Positions 1-11,100 of a DNA stretch of 64,000 nt are shown here, in pieces. The first letter of the stretch is position 1. Each line of letters begins with the position of its first letter. The position numbers and the translations under genes were made by a program. The notes below the pieces were generated by a model. The model made no database searches, was not told the DNA's origin, and worked only from the letters and a program-made list of their open reading frames with translations. The DNA is from Citrus sinensis. Taxonomy: Eukaryota; Streptophyta; Magnoliopsida; Sapindales; Rutaceae. Location of the stretch: positions 13,483,501 through 13,547,500 of the forward strand of contig NC_068558.1 of assembly GCF_022201045.2 (NCBI RefSeq), read 5' to 3'.

Positions 1-1745
1 TAAAGTTGATGCCTCTATTCATAACAACGGTTTTGAATTTAGGACTTCTTTTCTCCTCACGAATAACATTCACCATTCTGTCATTTTGGGAACCCCTTTT
101 ATAAATCTTATAACCCCGTATACTGTCAATTACGATAGTATATCTTTTAAAGCAAAATCCAAAACGCTTGTTTTCCTTTTTATTGAAAAACCAAAAACAA
201 GAAACTTGAATATTGTCAAAGCCTGTTCTGTTTACCAAAACCAAATTAATGCTCTTCTCAAATCAAAACAAAATGATTTGCTTTGTTTAAAAAAGGATTT
301 GAGTTTACAAAGAATTGAAAGCCAATTACAAAATAATTTTATCAAAAGAAAAATCTCTGATTTTAAGTCCTGAATTGAAAAGGAAATCTGTGCTGATTTA
401 CCTTCTGCTTTTTGGAATCGAAAACAACACTTGGTAGATTTGCCTTATGAAAACTCTTTTGATGAAAAGCAAATACCTATTAAAGCTCGTCCAATTCAAA
501 TGAACATGGATTTGGAACAACACTGTAAAAATGAAATCAAAGACTTGGAGTCCAAAGGACTCATTGTAAAATCTAGATCACCATGATCTTGTGCCGCTTT
601 TTATGTTAATAAGAATTCTGAGATTGAAAGAGGGACCCCAAGGCTAGTCATAAACTACAAACCTCTTAATAAAGCATTAAAATCGATTAGATATCTTATA
701 CCTAATAAAAAGAATTTGCTCCAAAAACTACATTCTGCTTTCATATTTTCAAAATTTGACATGAAATCTGGTTTTTGGAAAATTCAAATTCACCCAAATG
801 ACCGTTATAAAACTGCTTTCACTGTTCCTTTTGGGCAGTATGAATAGACTGTTATGCCATTTGGTTTAAAAAATGCACCTTCGGAATTTCAAAGAATCAT
901 GAATGATATTTATAACCCTTTTTCTGACTTCTGTATTGTTTATATAGATGATGTGTTGATCTTTTCCCAATCCATTGATCAACACTTCAAGCATTTAAAG
1001 ACTTTCTATCTTGCCACTAGAAAGGCTGGATTGGCCATTTCTAGTTCTAAAGTTTCTTTGTTTCAAACAAAGATTAGGTTTCTCGGTCATTACATTTTCA
1101 AAGAAACCATTACCCCTATTGAGCGTTCTCTTATCTTTACAGACAAGTTTCGTGATAAAATCCTAAATAAGACTCAATTACAGAGATTTCTAGGAAGTCT
1201 AAATTATGTTCTAGATTTTTGTCCTAACATCAATAGGATTTCAAAGCCATTGCATGATAGATTAAAAAAGAATCCTGTTGCTTGGACTTATGAGCATACT
1301 ACAGTTGTCAAACTCATAAAGAATTCTGTTAAAAGCATTCTATGTTTATTTCTTGCTAATCCTGCATTACCTAAAATTGTTGAAACTGATGCATCTGATT
1401 TAGGTTATGGAGGCATACTAAAGCAAGTAGACATTGAAAAATGTTTCTGCACATTGGAATGAATGCCAGAAAAATTATTCTACTATCAAAAAAGAAATTC
1501 TTTCTATTGTTTTGTGTATTTCTAAATTTCAAAGTGATTTACTAAATCAAAAATTTCTACTTAGAATTGATTGCAAAGCTGCAAAACATGTTTTAGAAAA
1601 AGATGTACAAAACATTGCATCAAAACAGATTTTTGCATGATGGCAAGCTATTTTAAGTGTTTTTTATTTTGATATTGAATTTATTAAAGGAGATACAAAT
1701 TCTATTCCTGATTTTCTAACTCAAAAATTTCTTCAAAACAGATAA
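1..1745 (+). pseudogene. Endogenous pararetrovirus ORF1 remnant: protease end, reverse transcriptase, RNase H
   Basis: This is a decayed polyprotein of a plant DNA pararetrovirus (family Caulimoviridae), entering from the left edge. In one frame there is an aspartic-protease-like end (about 60-200), then a reverse transcriptase with the catalytic YIDD at 941-952, then an RNase H segment (about 1385-1740). The reading frame is broken by in-frame stops at 371-373 (TGA), 584-586 (TGA), 845-847 (TAG) and 1638-1640 (TGA), and by a frameshift near 1425-1445 where RNase H moves from frame 2 to frame 3. All four stops are one G-to-A step from TGG, as expected of an old methylated insertion. The ORF ends at TAA 1743-1745, directly touching the next ATG. 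No integrase or LTR is seen, which favours a pararetrovirus over a Ty3 element. The genus is uncertain; a florendovirus- or petuvirus-like origin is a guess. Confidence 0.85.
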
Positions 1746-2872
1746 ATGCCGCCCAAAAAGAAAGACAAAGGGAAAGGGATTCTTAAGGACCCTGTATCCC
1801 AAACACCTTCTAAAGCTTCCCAAACCTCTCCTCCTAAAGAAAAGTTACTTTCTTCTGCCATGCCAATCAAGTCTTTGATCGACATGATAGAGGATCAAGA
1901 AGCCCAGTCTAAAGCCCTTGCCTCTCATGAGCAGGTAAATGAATGGATGAAATCCATTTCTAAAGCCCTGAGCTTATGCTTGCTTTACAAAATTTTTCTC
2001 AAAGCCAAATTTCTCCAAAAGAAGATGTTGAAAAAGAAAACCCTATTTCTAAAGAGATTTCAAAACCCTCTTCTCAAACTGTAGTTCTTTCTGGTGAAAG
2101 TTCATCTTCTCAAATTGTACTTTCCCAACCAAAGCTTTCAAAGAAATCTTCCGATTGGTTTGATAAAACCCATTTCCAAAACATTTTATCAATGGAGGAT
2201 GGTTTTTACCACATTGATCCTTTTCAAGCTATTTCAAAGTTTTTCCCTAAAGGCTAGTTTTTCAAACCATGGGATTTAACAAAACCCCAATCTTATTATC
2301 AAAGCATTTTAGAAGCCACTGAGTCAGTAAAATTCAAACATTTCTTTCTCAGTGAAACCCATTCTGAGCCAGCCTACTCCACGGCTACTATCCTAAAAGT
2401 CTTGAGCCCAAACCAGTGGGGAGATCAACTCCACAAACAAAAAAGCTTCCCTCCAAATTTTCAAATGCGTTTACCACACTGTTTGACTTATTCCTATTGG
2501 GATTATCAACAAGCCTGGTTTAACACATTTTTCATACAAAACCCAAAGAAATCCCATTCCTGGTTATTTTTCTTCAATTCAAAAATAACTGTTCAAAGCC
2601 TCCCGAATTGGTTTCAACAATGGTGGAACTCTTTTGGCCCAATACCACAAATTCTAACTCCAAACGCCACCCATTGTTTAAACCTCTTTAAAACCCACTA
2701 TATCCCTTCTGAATCCGAGAAAAGGTTTCCCCCCTTTCTTTGTTTCTGTACAAATTTCTTCCTTCCATGGGTATGGATGTGGAATCTCAGATATCATACC
2801 CAAGAAACCCAACTCATCCTACAAAGAACCTTTAAAGTAAAATGGTGGTCAAAGTTTGATGAACAGTCCTAA
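1746..2872 (+). pseudogene. Endogenous pararetrovirus ORF2 remnant, function unknown
   Basis: The ORF starts at ATG 1746 immediately after the ORF1 stop (TAA then ATG, no gap), so it belongs to the same viral insertion. The N-terminus is rich in Lys, Pro and Ser and looks disordered. The C-terminal half (about 2260-2872) is rich in Trp, Phe and Pro and looks folded. It is broken by a frameshift between about 1940 and 1976 and by a TAG at 2255-2257; the rest is open to TAA 2870-2872, about 375 codons in all. I do not recognise a domain. A second ORF of unknown function downstream of the RT ORF is known in some endogenous caulimovirids (florendoviruses), which fits. Viral sequence appears to stop near 2872; no host junction could be fixed. 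Confidence 0.65.
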
Positions 2873-3084
2873 CGTATTAAAATTGTTTTGGTCAAATCTT
2901 GTAAATACAAAATCTAAATTATAATGTAGTAAGTAAGAACCAATAATGTTGGCAGTGAAAACAAAAAGTTAATTTTAGTTGGATACAACTCAATTTTTTA
3001 TATAAAATTGTAGTGTATTTTTTTGGTGGAAAGTTAATTTTTTGGATTTAAAACACTTAATCTTCACATGTAATATAGGCTGAT
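2873..3084. other. Intergenic, AT-rich
   Basis: AT-rich sequence after the viral ORF2. It may hold the rest of the viral intergenic region, but no motif was recognised. Confidence 0.4.
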
Positions 3085-3240
3085 GTTGCATACCAAAAGT
3101 ATTTTTTTTCTTTTTTTTTTATTAGTTAACCTAATGAAACCTAATTGTCTCCTCATTTACATGAGCAAAATTCGAATCCCAAACTTCTTGTTCTCAATAT
3201 CAATACAAGAGATTTTACTATCTCAACCAGATGAAATCCG
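3085..3240 (-). mobile_element. Possible tRNA-derived SINE
   Basis: Read on the minus strand, the segment has a tRNA-like promoter arrangement: a GGTTGAGATAG stretch resembling an A box near 3225, and GGGATTCGAAT resembling a B box near 3170-3180. It ends in an A-rich tail (about 3100-3120, seen as T-runs on the plus strand). No clear target-site duplication was found, so the limits are approximate. It could be a chance resemblance. Confidence 0.35.
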
Positions 3241-3340
3241 AAAAAAAAAAAAAAGATTCATTTGTTTTAATGTAACTTTCATTTTCAACATTTACTTTTC
3301 TTTTTTTCCCAAGAAAATGCATTTTCAACTTGTTTTATCG

Positions 3341-3504
3341 CAGCTTGCATTATCAGACAACAAGATAATGATAACCCAGATGATGAAGCAGCAGCAGCAC
3401 CTCGAGTTGAAGAAGTTGATGAGTTTACACCTGACATTGAAGGAAACTCCATGCAAAATCTTCCATGCATGGAGCAAGACATTGTAGTGTTGATTGATGA
3501 GTAA
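3341..3504 (+). pseudogene. Orphan last exon, acidic C-terminus, possible transposase relic
   Basis: A pyrimidine-rich stretch ending in CGCAG at about 3340 is followed by about 54 open codons ending at TAA 3502-3504. The peptide has a run of Asp/Glu and four Ala, and ends in an acidic LIDE-like tail. It reads like the C-terminal exon of a host-type protein rather than random sequence. The start (an A-C-I-I-R-Q-Q-like stretch) loosely recalls the end of PIF/Harbinger-type nucleases, but this is weak. No upstream exons were found, so it is an isolated remnant. Confidence 0.3.
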
Positions 3505-5974
3505 GATGCAGTCAGTATATAATTATTCATGCTGTTATGTTTTGTACGTGTTCTCGTTTTATGTCATTATTAATTTTTGATTATGTGTACTTGTAATTCA
3601 ATAATTGGTTTAATTTTAGACATTATGTGATGGGGACTGTTGTAATTACTGTCTTCTTTGAGTTATTTTTTGTATGTAATGAAGTGTGTATATTTCAATT
3701 GTTATGAATAAGGTTACCTCGTGTACAAGTTTATTTGTGGTGAGAACAAGCATTGCATCTTTTATGTCATTACACTTGTTGGTTTAATAGAAGAGTCAAG
3801 AACTTGGGAAGGCTAGAAATCCCAATATTATGCTGCCAATTAAGACTTATTGAATGTGAAATATTCCATTTGAGATTTGAATCAGTTTCGCATGAAAATT
3901 GGAGATAATATTTGTTTATTTGGATTTATATAAAATGTAAATTATAACCATAGTAAATTAAACATTAAAAAAAGGGATATCGACGCTTTTCCCCTATAAT
4001 TTTGGAGTTTTACGACTTATCTCTTTTGATTTTTCGTAATACTTTGTTATCGCATTCATGAAAAAAAATTCATTAACAGGGTCGATTGTGGTATTATATG
4101 GGTATCGTATCCTAAAGCTTGGGCAGCATCAGATGATCAAAAATTAAGTTAATAAAAGTCAGCAAAATCTTATCATTTGACAGTATACAAGACCATTGGT
4201 TTTGGGGTAGCCATAGTTACTACCTCATTGAAATATGTTTCAACAATAAAACAGTCACTTTTTTTCATTTATTAAGATTTTTACTTCAAATAGATTATAA
4301 TTTACCGAAAGTAAATTATTAGGAGAAAATGTCAATCTTCTTTAAAAATGTTAAGCGTTGCGAAAATAGCAACTAGTACTATGTAAATGCTTCACTCTTG
4401 TCTTATCAAATTAGAATTAAATTTTTCTAGTCGAAGTTCTTTTGAACTTTTATAGATTTCACGCCATATGTATATTATTATCCACAGATTCAAATTTCTT
4501 TATTTTAATGAAACTAGTTGTCAATTTAACATTCGCTCAAGTAAAAATTTGAATGTAAATCAGGACGTCTATCCTAAAAGTGGAGAATTTCAAATATTAT
4601 TAGGCCTTCTTTGTTATCAAAAGCGTGTCTCTAGAATACATCATGAGGTCAAGCAATGACCAATCCCCACTCTACATGGAGCGCCTCCCTTATGTGGAAT
4701 CTCAAGTTTTCTTAAATATATTTAACAAAAAAACAATAAATGTGTTGGGCAGTATAATGTCAAGCGAAAAGTATCACCATTTAGAATGCTTTGCTTCCAT
4801 TTGATCATTTATTAATTATACGGCTTTAGCGACTAATAGGATGGATAGACGTGTTGCACTTTTAAAAGATACAACAAATGCAAGCCAAAGTGTAATTGAT
4901 TTACTTAAGTAAAATGTAAAAAGTAGTGATCAAAGAAAATAACAAAGACCCTTTAGCATCAAGTTCGAGGCATATGGACGCCCAAGATTTAATTAATGTC
5001 TACAACATATGGTCATATGGATGCCCAAGACTTAATGTTTACAAACTAACATCCTATGAAGTTTACACCATAAACAAAATTGAATCGACACAAGTGATGA
5101 AAAAAAAAAAAAACTCAAGAAACACGAAACAACAAGTGTCACGAGGAAATAATTAATTTTATACATGTCAAAGTGGCGCGTGTCAATTTTTTTTTGTACA
5201 TGATAAAAGAAAATGACTCTTTTTTCACAACCGAAAAACTGTCCTCTGATGAATTTTCTTAGAACAGACATTTGTGTTGTTGGACAACAAACCCAGATCC
5301 GTTAATAAGTTTTCTAATAAACCATCATTCACAGTAAACCACCATTCACGACGCTCAGTAGGTAGGAAAGGGCCTAACAACCAACTTATAATTTGGTCCA
5401 CTGGGTCAACAAAGTAAACTCTAGGGGCATGAAATAAAAAACGAAGTCAGTCACAACTAATCTTTAATTCAGCAATGCACCAGAGCTCTCTTAGCTTTAG
5501 TCAGCTTATAGAAATTGAGTTCTATATATGTTGCATTTACTGAATTAGGAGACGGAATACAGAACTATGATGTAATGACTTAAAAACATTATTAAATTGA
5601 GATTTTAGCCGATACTGGTAAAGTTGTATGCATGAAAAAAAAAAATGTGATGCATGAAAATATGATGTGGTGGTGGTGGTTGGGCTATTCATACAAATTA
5701 AATGTAACTTCTGAAGTCATATAACTCAAAGATATTTTTCTATTTTGATTTCTATTTTCATTTTTGGTTTAAGTAATTTCAACGATATTTGATCTGATGA
5801 TTATTTATTGAAGCAACGAGTTTAAGCATTTCTGATTCATGCAAACGTTTCCATATTCCAAGTTAACAAATAGTGTACGACGTGTACTGAATATTCTTAT
5901 TGCAGTTAGAAAATTTATTCATTTTCGTACAATTCTTCCCCTTTCAAAATCCTTGGTAATGACTTTGCACCACT
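3505..5974. other. Intergenic region without recognised genes
   Basis: AT-rich, no ORF with a credible product. A short imperfect direct repeat (about 4972-5005 and 5013-5046) shares CATATGGA and CCCAAGA blocks. Otherwise nothing seen. Confidence 0.6.
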
Positions 5975-7393
5975 TCATCTGGTTTTGTACCACGGAATTA
6001 TGTTCAAAGCAGAACTCTTTTTTGCATAAGCGATCTTTAGCATTCCTTTTCGGATGATCATAGACCTACAAGCAGCTAGGATGATCAGCAATTCTGTCGC
6101 GAAACACATGAAGCTAATCCATACAAAAATTGTTCTCCTCCAATTCCAAATTATCTTCTTGAATTGTGGAAGCTCGGACTCAAGTGACAATGATGCTGCA
6201 TATATTTCAGGTATGCCAGCACCCGCTAGGTATTCTGCTCGCTGTTCTAGGATCACTTTCAAGCATGCTGTAGGCTCAAGTCCTTCGGTGAATTCACTCA
6301 TTTTTATGCTCAGGATTTGTGACTCAGATTGGAAACCAGCAATAAGAGGAGCCCTTTTAATGATCGTTTCAACAAATTGAATTGGTTGGCTTTTGAACTT
6401 CATCATGCAGGGGTAACTTGAGCTGCCTGTTACCTTGCCATTTGCTGATGGGAACTCAACTCTCACCTTTAAGAATTAAAAGTATCAGTTTATATATCAG
6501 AGAACTGACAAATCCTCCAGGATTGGAAAATTGTGAAAGGGATCATGGTTCATACCTGGAAAACACCAAGGTTTCTGTTGTAATCAGATTCGGGAACTGT
6601 CAGTGAAACAGTGAGTTGCAGTTTGTGATTGTAAGGAATAGCGCGAGGACTGGCATCTTTCCCAGCTTTTACGTTGTCTTTAACAATTAGGCTTGAAGGG
6701 TTTCCCATTCCAGGATGATTCATGATTGGCACAAAAGCAACCGGACTAGTTTTCGTATAATCGAAATTCAGGGTTTCTGTTACCTGAATAGGCTTCTCTA
6801 ACAGGTATCCCATCAAAAAGCCACCAAATAGAAACCCTGAAGCTAACACTCCTTGAAGCATGAAACAGACAAACATTGACCAAAAGAAACCCCACCCTAA
6901 TCTGATAGCTTTCATAGTAATAATATGACAACCAAATTGGAAATGTAACGAAATCAAGAAATAAGTTGAACTGAAAGCCAACAAATTTCATCATTGACAT
7001 TGCAAAGAAAGCAAGAAGATTCAGAGGAAATTCAATGATTCCACCAGAACAAGAATTTACCACTTTTGACACATTCATGTACTCATTATTCCATCGATCT
7101 CTGCCTGATTCAAGCACAGTGTTAGTTCCAAATTTATATTTTTCACTATACTGATGAGCCTGGAGATTGTCATGCAACATTGCCTCCTCATTAAGGACTA
7201 TAATAAAATAATTGCTTCTCCTGAAGTTCTGATCCTTGAAAACTTTGTCAGCTCCATTTATGGCAAATTTTACGAGACAAAATTTGAGCACATCACAGAG
7301 CCCCTTTGACTTCACATTGTTCCTGCAATTGGTGAAAAATTCACCTTCACCAATGGTAACATGATCTATTTCTGAAATGCTGGCTTCTTCCAT
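5975..7393 (-). CDS. Seipin-like gene (SEIPIN2/3 type) with frameshifted N-terminal half; probable pseudogene or 5'-truncated gene
   Basis: Seipins are ER membrane proteins that shape lipid droplets. The plant seipin core is clear: a membrane helix, then the lumenal domain (FDYTKTSPVAFVP, VRVEFPSANGKV), then GAGIPE, SLSLESELP, IIWNWR and a second helix. Exon 1 ends at 6556 (donor GTATG) and exon 2 runs 6466-5975; the 89-bp intron joins Q to VRVEF in frame. The region from ATG 7393 to about 6925 is in a different frame from the core. It reaches ...FPIWLSYYYY and then, within a few bases, the core frame begins at a helix normally some 60 residues further on. This looks like an internal deletion plus frameshift. 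The core alone could still be made from ATG 6915: 283 codons with both helices. No other stop breaks exons 1 or 2. Identity as seipin is secure; function is doubtful. Confidence 0.7.
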
Positions 7394-7553
7394 GGCAAGA
7401 ATATGACTTGGGTTAATGGGTGCACTTGGTGAGAACAGCGAAAGAGGCCTGCCTGGGGACTTTAGTAACTGGAATTCAGACGTTTATAGGAGGTAAAATG
7501 CTTGATGTTTTCTTGGAATGCTAAATGATTGGAGAAATTTTGTTGGCTAATCA

Positions 7554-7772
7554 TACAGATATGACTTGTTCTTTGTTCAGCTTTTCAGGATAAGTTGCAG
7601 TATGACACACAGTTCAACATTTCTTGCTGTGATTGTTTTGCCTCAATTTCAAGCCACAGAGCTGAAGAAAGTGAGCCTGTAATTTTACAGAGTCTAGTCC
7701 GATTACTCATGGACTGTGTGTCATACTGCAACTTATCCTGAAAAGCTGAACAAAGAACAAGTCATATCTGTA
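7554..7772. repeat. Perfect 60-bp inverted repeat with 99-bp spacer
   Basis: The left arm 7554-7613 and right arm 7713-7772 are exact reverse complements over 60 bases (checked base by base). Pairing ends with mismatches on both sides (7553/7773 and 7614/7712). The spacer is 7614-7712. A transcript would fold into a long perfect hairpin. It lies 160 bp upstream of the seipin ATG (minus strand) and 360 bp beyond the 3' end of the receptor kinase. No TIR ends or target duplication were seen, so it does not look like a MITE. Confidence 0.9.
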
Positions 7773-8133
7773 AAACCTAGGTGCAGCAGCAGCAATAGCA
7801 GCACTATTAACATTGAAGTTTTATAGGGATTAAATTATATTATATTTTTGGTGCACATTAATCATTTTTCTTAGCCACTTGCTGAACCTAATTGTCCTAA
7901 AGATTAGTTTCACTTGAGCTTGCTTCAAGAATAATTAACAGCAATATGATCAAATTTATCCATGATCAGGTGATCAAGCGCTGAAATTTACATAGAAACA
8001 TCTAATTCTTCTTTACACATTTCCGGTCGGATTCAAAAAATATAAATAAACTATTTGTTCTTCATCCTATCATTGAAAATTTTTCCTAAATAAAGCGACT
8101 TCAAAGCATGATTGCTCAAATATCCAATGATAA
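7773..8133. other. 3' flank of the minus-strand receptor kinase
   Basis: AT-rich; probably holds the 3' UTR of the kinase gene ending at 8134. No other gene seen. Confidence 0.5.
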
Positions 8134-11100
8134 TTATACATTATTTTCATTTTGAAGAAGCATGCTTGATGAAGAATGCTCTCTGGTCTCATCAGTAATT
8201 TGGACGGAAACTGATGAATCTGTCCATGGTGCATCTATTGACATGGTTCTTTGCATCTCACTTTCCTGAGACAATGTTGAGACGTGGGTTTGGCTGTCTT
8301 GTGATAGAATCTCAAAGGCTCTGAATCTTGCATCCTGGCTATCTGAATTGCGCCTAATAATTGGCGCTTGGACTGCAGTTTTGCCTTCAAGCATACTTAC
8401 TGCAGAAGACATAGTTGGTCTAAGAGTGGGAGATGGGTTGGTGCATAAAAGAGCTATATTAAGCATTGTCATGGCCTCTTTTTTGGAGAAGTTAGAACCA
8501 AGACTTGGATCGACAAGTTCCAGGAGGTTTCCTTGCTCTTGCAAGACATATGCCTGCGGTTCCATGTACAAAGAAAAGGAATGTCATTCACAATCATGGC
8601 ACAAGCATTGTTAACATGACTACATCATTTTTCATATTCAAAATATTACGTACGTGTGTGTGCGTGTATGAGCATGTCAAGGCATAATGCCTTTCAAACA
8701 TTATACTATTAAGAGCAGAATGCAATTAAAATATATTACCCAGTCAAGAAGATAAACAAACTCCTCCTTTGGCCTGTAATTAGTGTTGCTCTTCCCACTA
8801 ACTATCTCCAGAGCAACAATTCCAAAGCTGTAGACATCTGCTTTGTCGGTCAAGTAACCTCTCATTGCATATTCAGGAGCCATATAGCCTCTGGAGAAGT
8901 AAGCAGATATCAAATTATAAACTAGGACATGCATCAGCTAGTAAAGATGAGGAGAGTCTAGATTGTTCTGTACATAAAATAAATGTTACTCTTATTCTGC
9001 TTTAAGCATTAACCAAATATTCATGCAGGCGGTGAGATATTAAATATATGCATATGATCAATTGCCCAATCTGTACTTGTCTCAAAGAAAAAAATTACTA
9101 CTTTTTTCAGCAGCCATGAAATTTTTCTGAGATGAAAAGAGAGAACTCACACTGTTCCAGCTATGCGTGTGCTGATATGGGTGTTCTCATCTTCATCAAG
9201 CTTAGCTAAACCAAAGTCGGATATCTTAGCATTTAGGTCCTTGTCAAGCAGCACATTGGTTGCCTTTATGTCTCTATGAACAATTTTCAACCTTGATTCT
9301 TCATGAAGGTAAGCTAATCCTCTTGCTATATCTGAGCATATCCTTTTTCTTGTTGCCCAATCCAAGTTAAGACATTGCCCCTCTTTACCTAAAAGAGAGA
9401 GAGAGAAAGAGAAAAAAAAATAGACAGTTCAGTCATGTCATAGTTAATTCCAGAGATGTAAAGAGAAGGTATGAGTGATTTTAGTGATGGCGTTACCAAA
9501 AAGTGCGCGAGCAAGACTATTATTTTCTAGGTATTCATATACTAGCAACAACTGGTTTCCTTCAATACAACAACCGTAAAGCTTCACAAGATTTTGATGC
9601 TGTAAAGCAGATATCATGCCTATTTCATTCACAAATTCTCGGTTCCCTTGCTTTGATTTTGAGGAGAGCTGCTTAACGGCTATCACTGCACCATCTGACA
9701 GAGTACCCTACAATCGCAAAGACTAAAGCTTCAGAATACTGTAAAGATAGTTTGTCTTTTTGTACTTACTACTATTTTGCATCAGGAGAATAGACTGGAC
9801 ACACCACATATTTGTTTAAACACTTGGCATTATCAAGTCTTTTCCCAAGGTATAAAATTAAATCATGTTTACCTTGTAAACAGGCCCAAATCCACCTTCT
9901 CCAATCTTATTTGCAGCGTCAAAATTATTGGTAGCAGCTTTAATTTGTCTTAGAGTGAAATAACCAGTCTGGAGATCTAGTCCACGAAGTTCTGTAAAGA
10001 GAAAAGAAATTGAAAAGAACAAAATTAGATTTTTCAGTAAACATGCTGCATCAGGTGTATCAATTTCAAAGCAAAGTCAGCAATGATAGAACAAGAAGTG
10101 CACATATTTATCAATATCACCTTTATCTTCAACATTTTTTCCCCCTAAGTAACCCAGCCTCCAGAGTATAAACAACAATATTATGACAACTGCACACGAA
10201 CCAGCTATAATGCCAACAATGGCTCCAGCTGACAGTCCCCCACCAGTATCAACTTCAAAATCTACAGGAACAGAAAGCAGTTACAGGACAAGTTGGCAGG
10301 AGGGGGGGGGGAGGAATTGAAATTCTTATATAGGAGGTAAGCTTACTTGGTGTCACTGTAATGGCAGAAATAAGAGGCCCATAAACGCCTCTGTAAGGAA
10401 TAGCATTGGTTCCTTTGCCTGCCCAGTATAAGTGGATCTCCATAGTGCTCCCATTGACAGAGACATCTTTAAATTCCCTAGTGATGCCTATACCGACACC
10501 TCCAGCTTCCTCCATAATATCAAAATCCTTGAGAACTTGTTTTCCCTGTGCAAATTAGAGTTAGAGGTTTACAAGCTTGACGAAAAACTAGCATTCCTCC
10601 TCTTTCAAAACTAAACAAAATCTTAAGAATAAAACAGCATACTAGACCCAATTAAAAAAAAGTCAGTAACTTGATGTTAATAGTTAACTATTTCCTTTTA
10701 GCTCACCTGAATTGAAACATCAAACATCCGTTTTCCAAGGCTTTTATAGGTCTGATCATTAGTAAACATAATTTCAGCAAAATGCAGCTTCACAGTGTAA
10801 CTGCCCTTCAGCATGCAAAGGCCATAATACTTGAGTGATTGCGGTGCAAGGCGTGCAGTTTTGTAATATTCTGCACCACTCACATTCAAACCATATTGGT
10901 TTGCAGCCAAGTACTTAGAACTTTCATTGCCCACATAAACTCCTGTACTGCTATAAGCCCACCTGTCTGAAACTATACCAAAGTTTGACGGACCCTGTGT
11001 GTTAAGATCCTCTTCATAATCATTTTCCTCAAACTCCGTCGGGCTTCCACCGCAGTTAATAAACAAGGAATAGTCTACATTTGCAAAGAAGAATGTGTAA

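Noticed and set aside
1..2872. Interpretation as a Ty3-type LTR retrotransposon
   Set aside because: No integrase after RNase H and no LTR; the second ORF directly following RNase H fits a pararetrovirus better.
6054..6380. 108-codon plus-strand ORF opposite seipin exon 2
   Set aside because: The minus strand carries clear seipin motifs and a matching splice acceptor; the plus frame is a shadow.
10301..10314. Run of G in a kinase intron, possible quadruplex
   Set aside because: A single G-run without the spaced runs needed for a convincing quadruplex.
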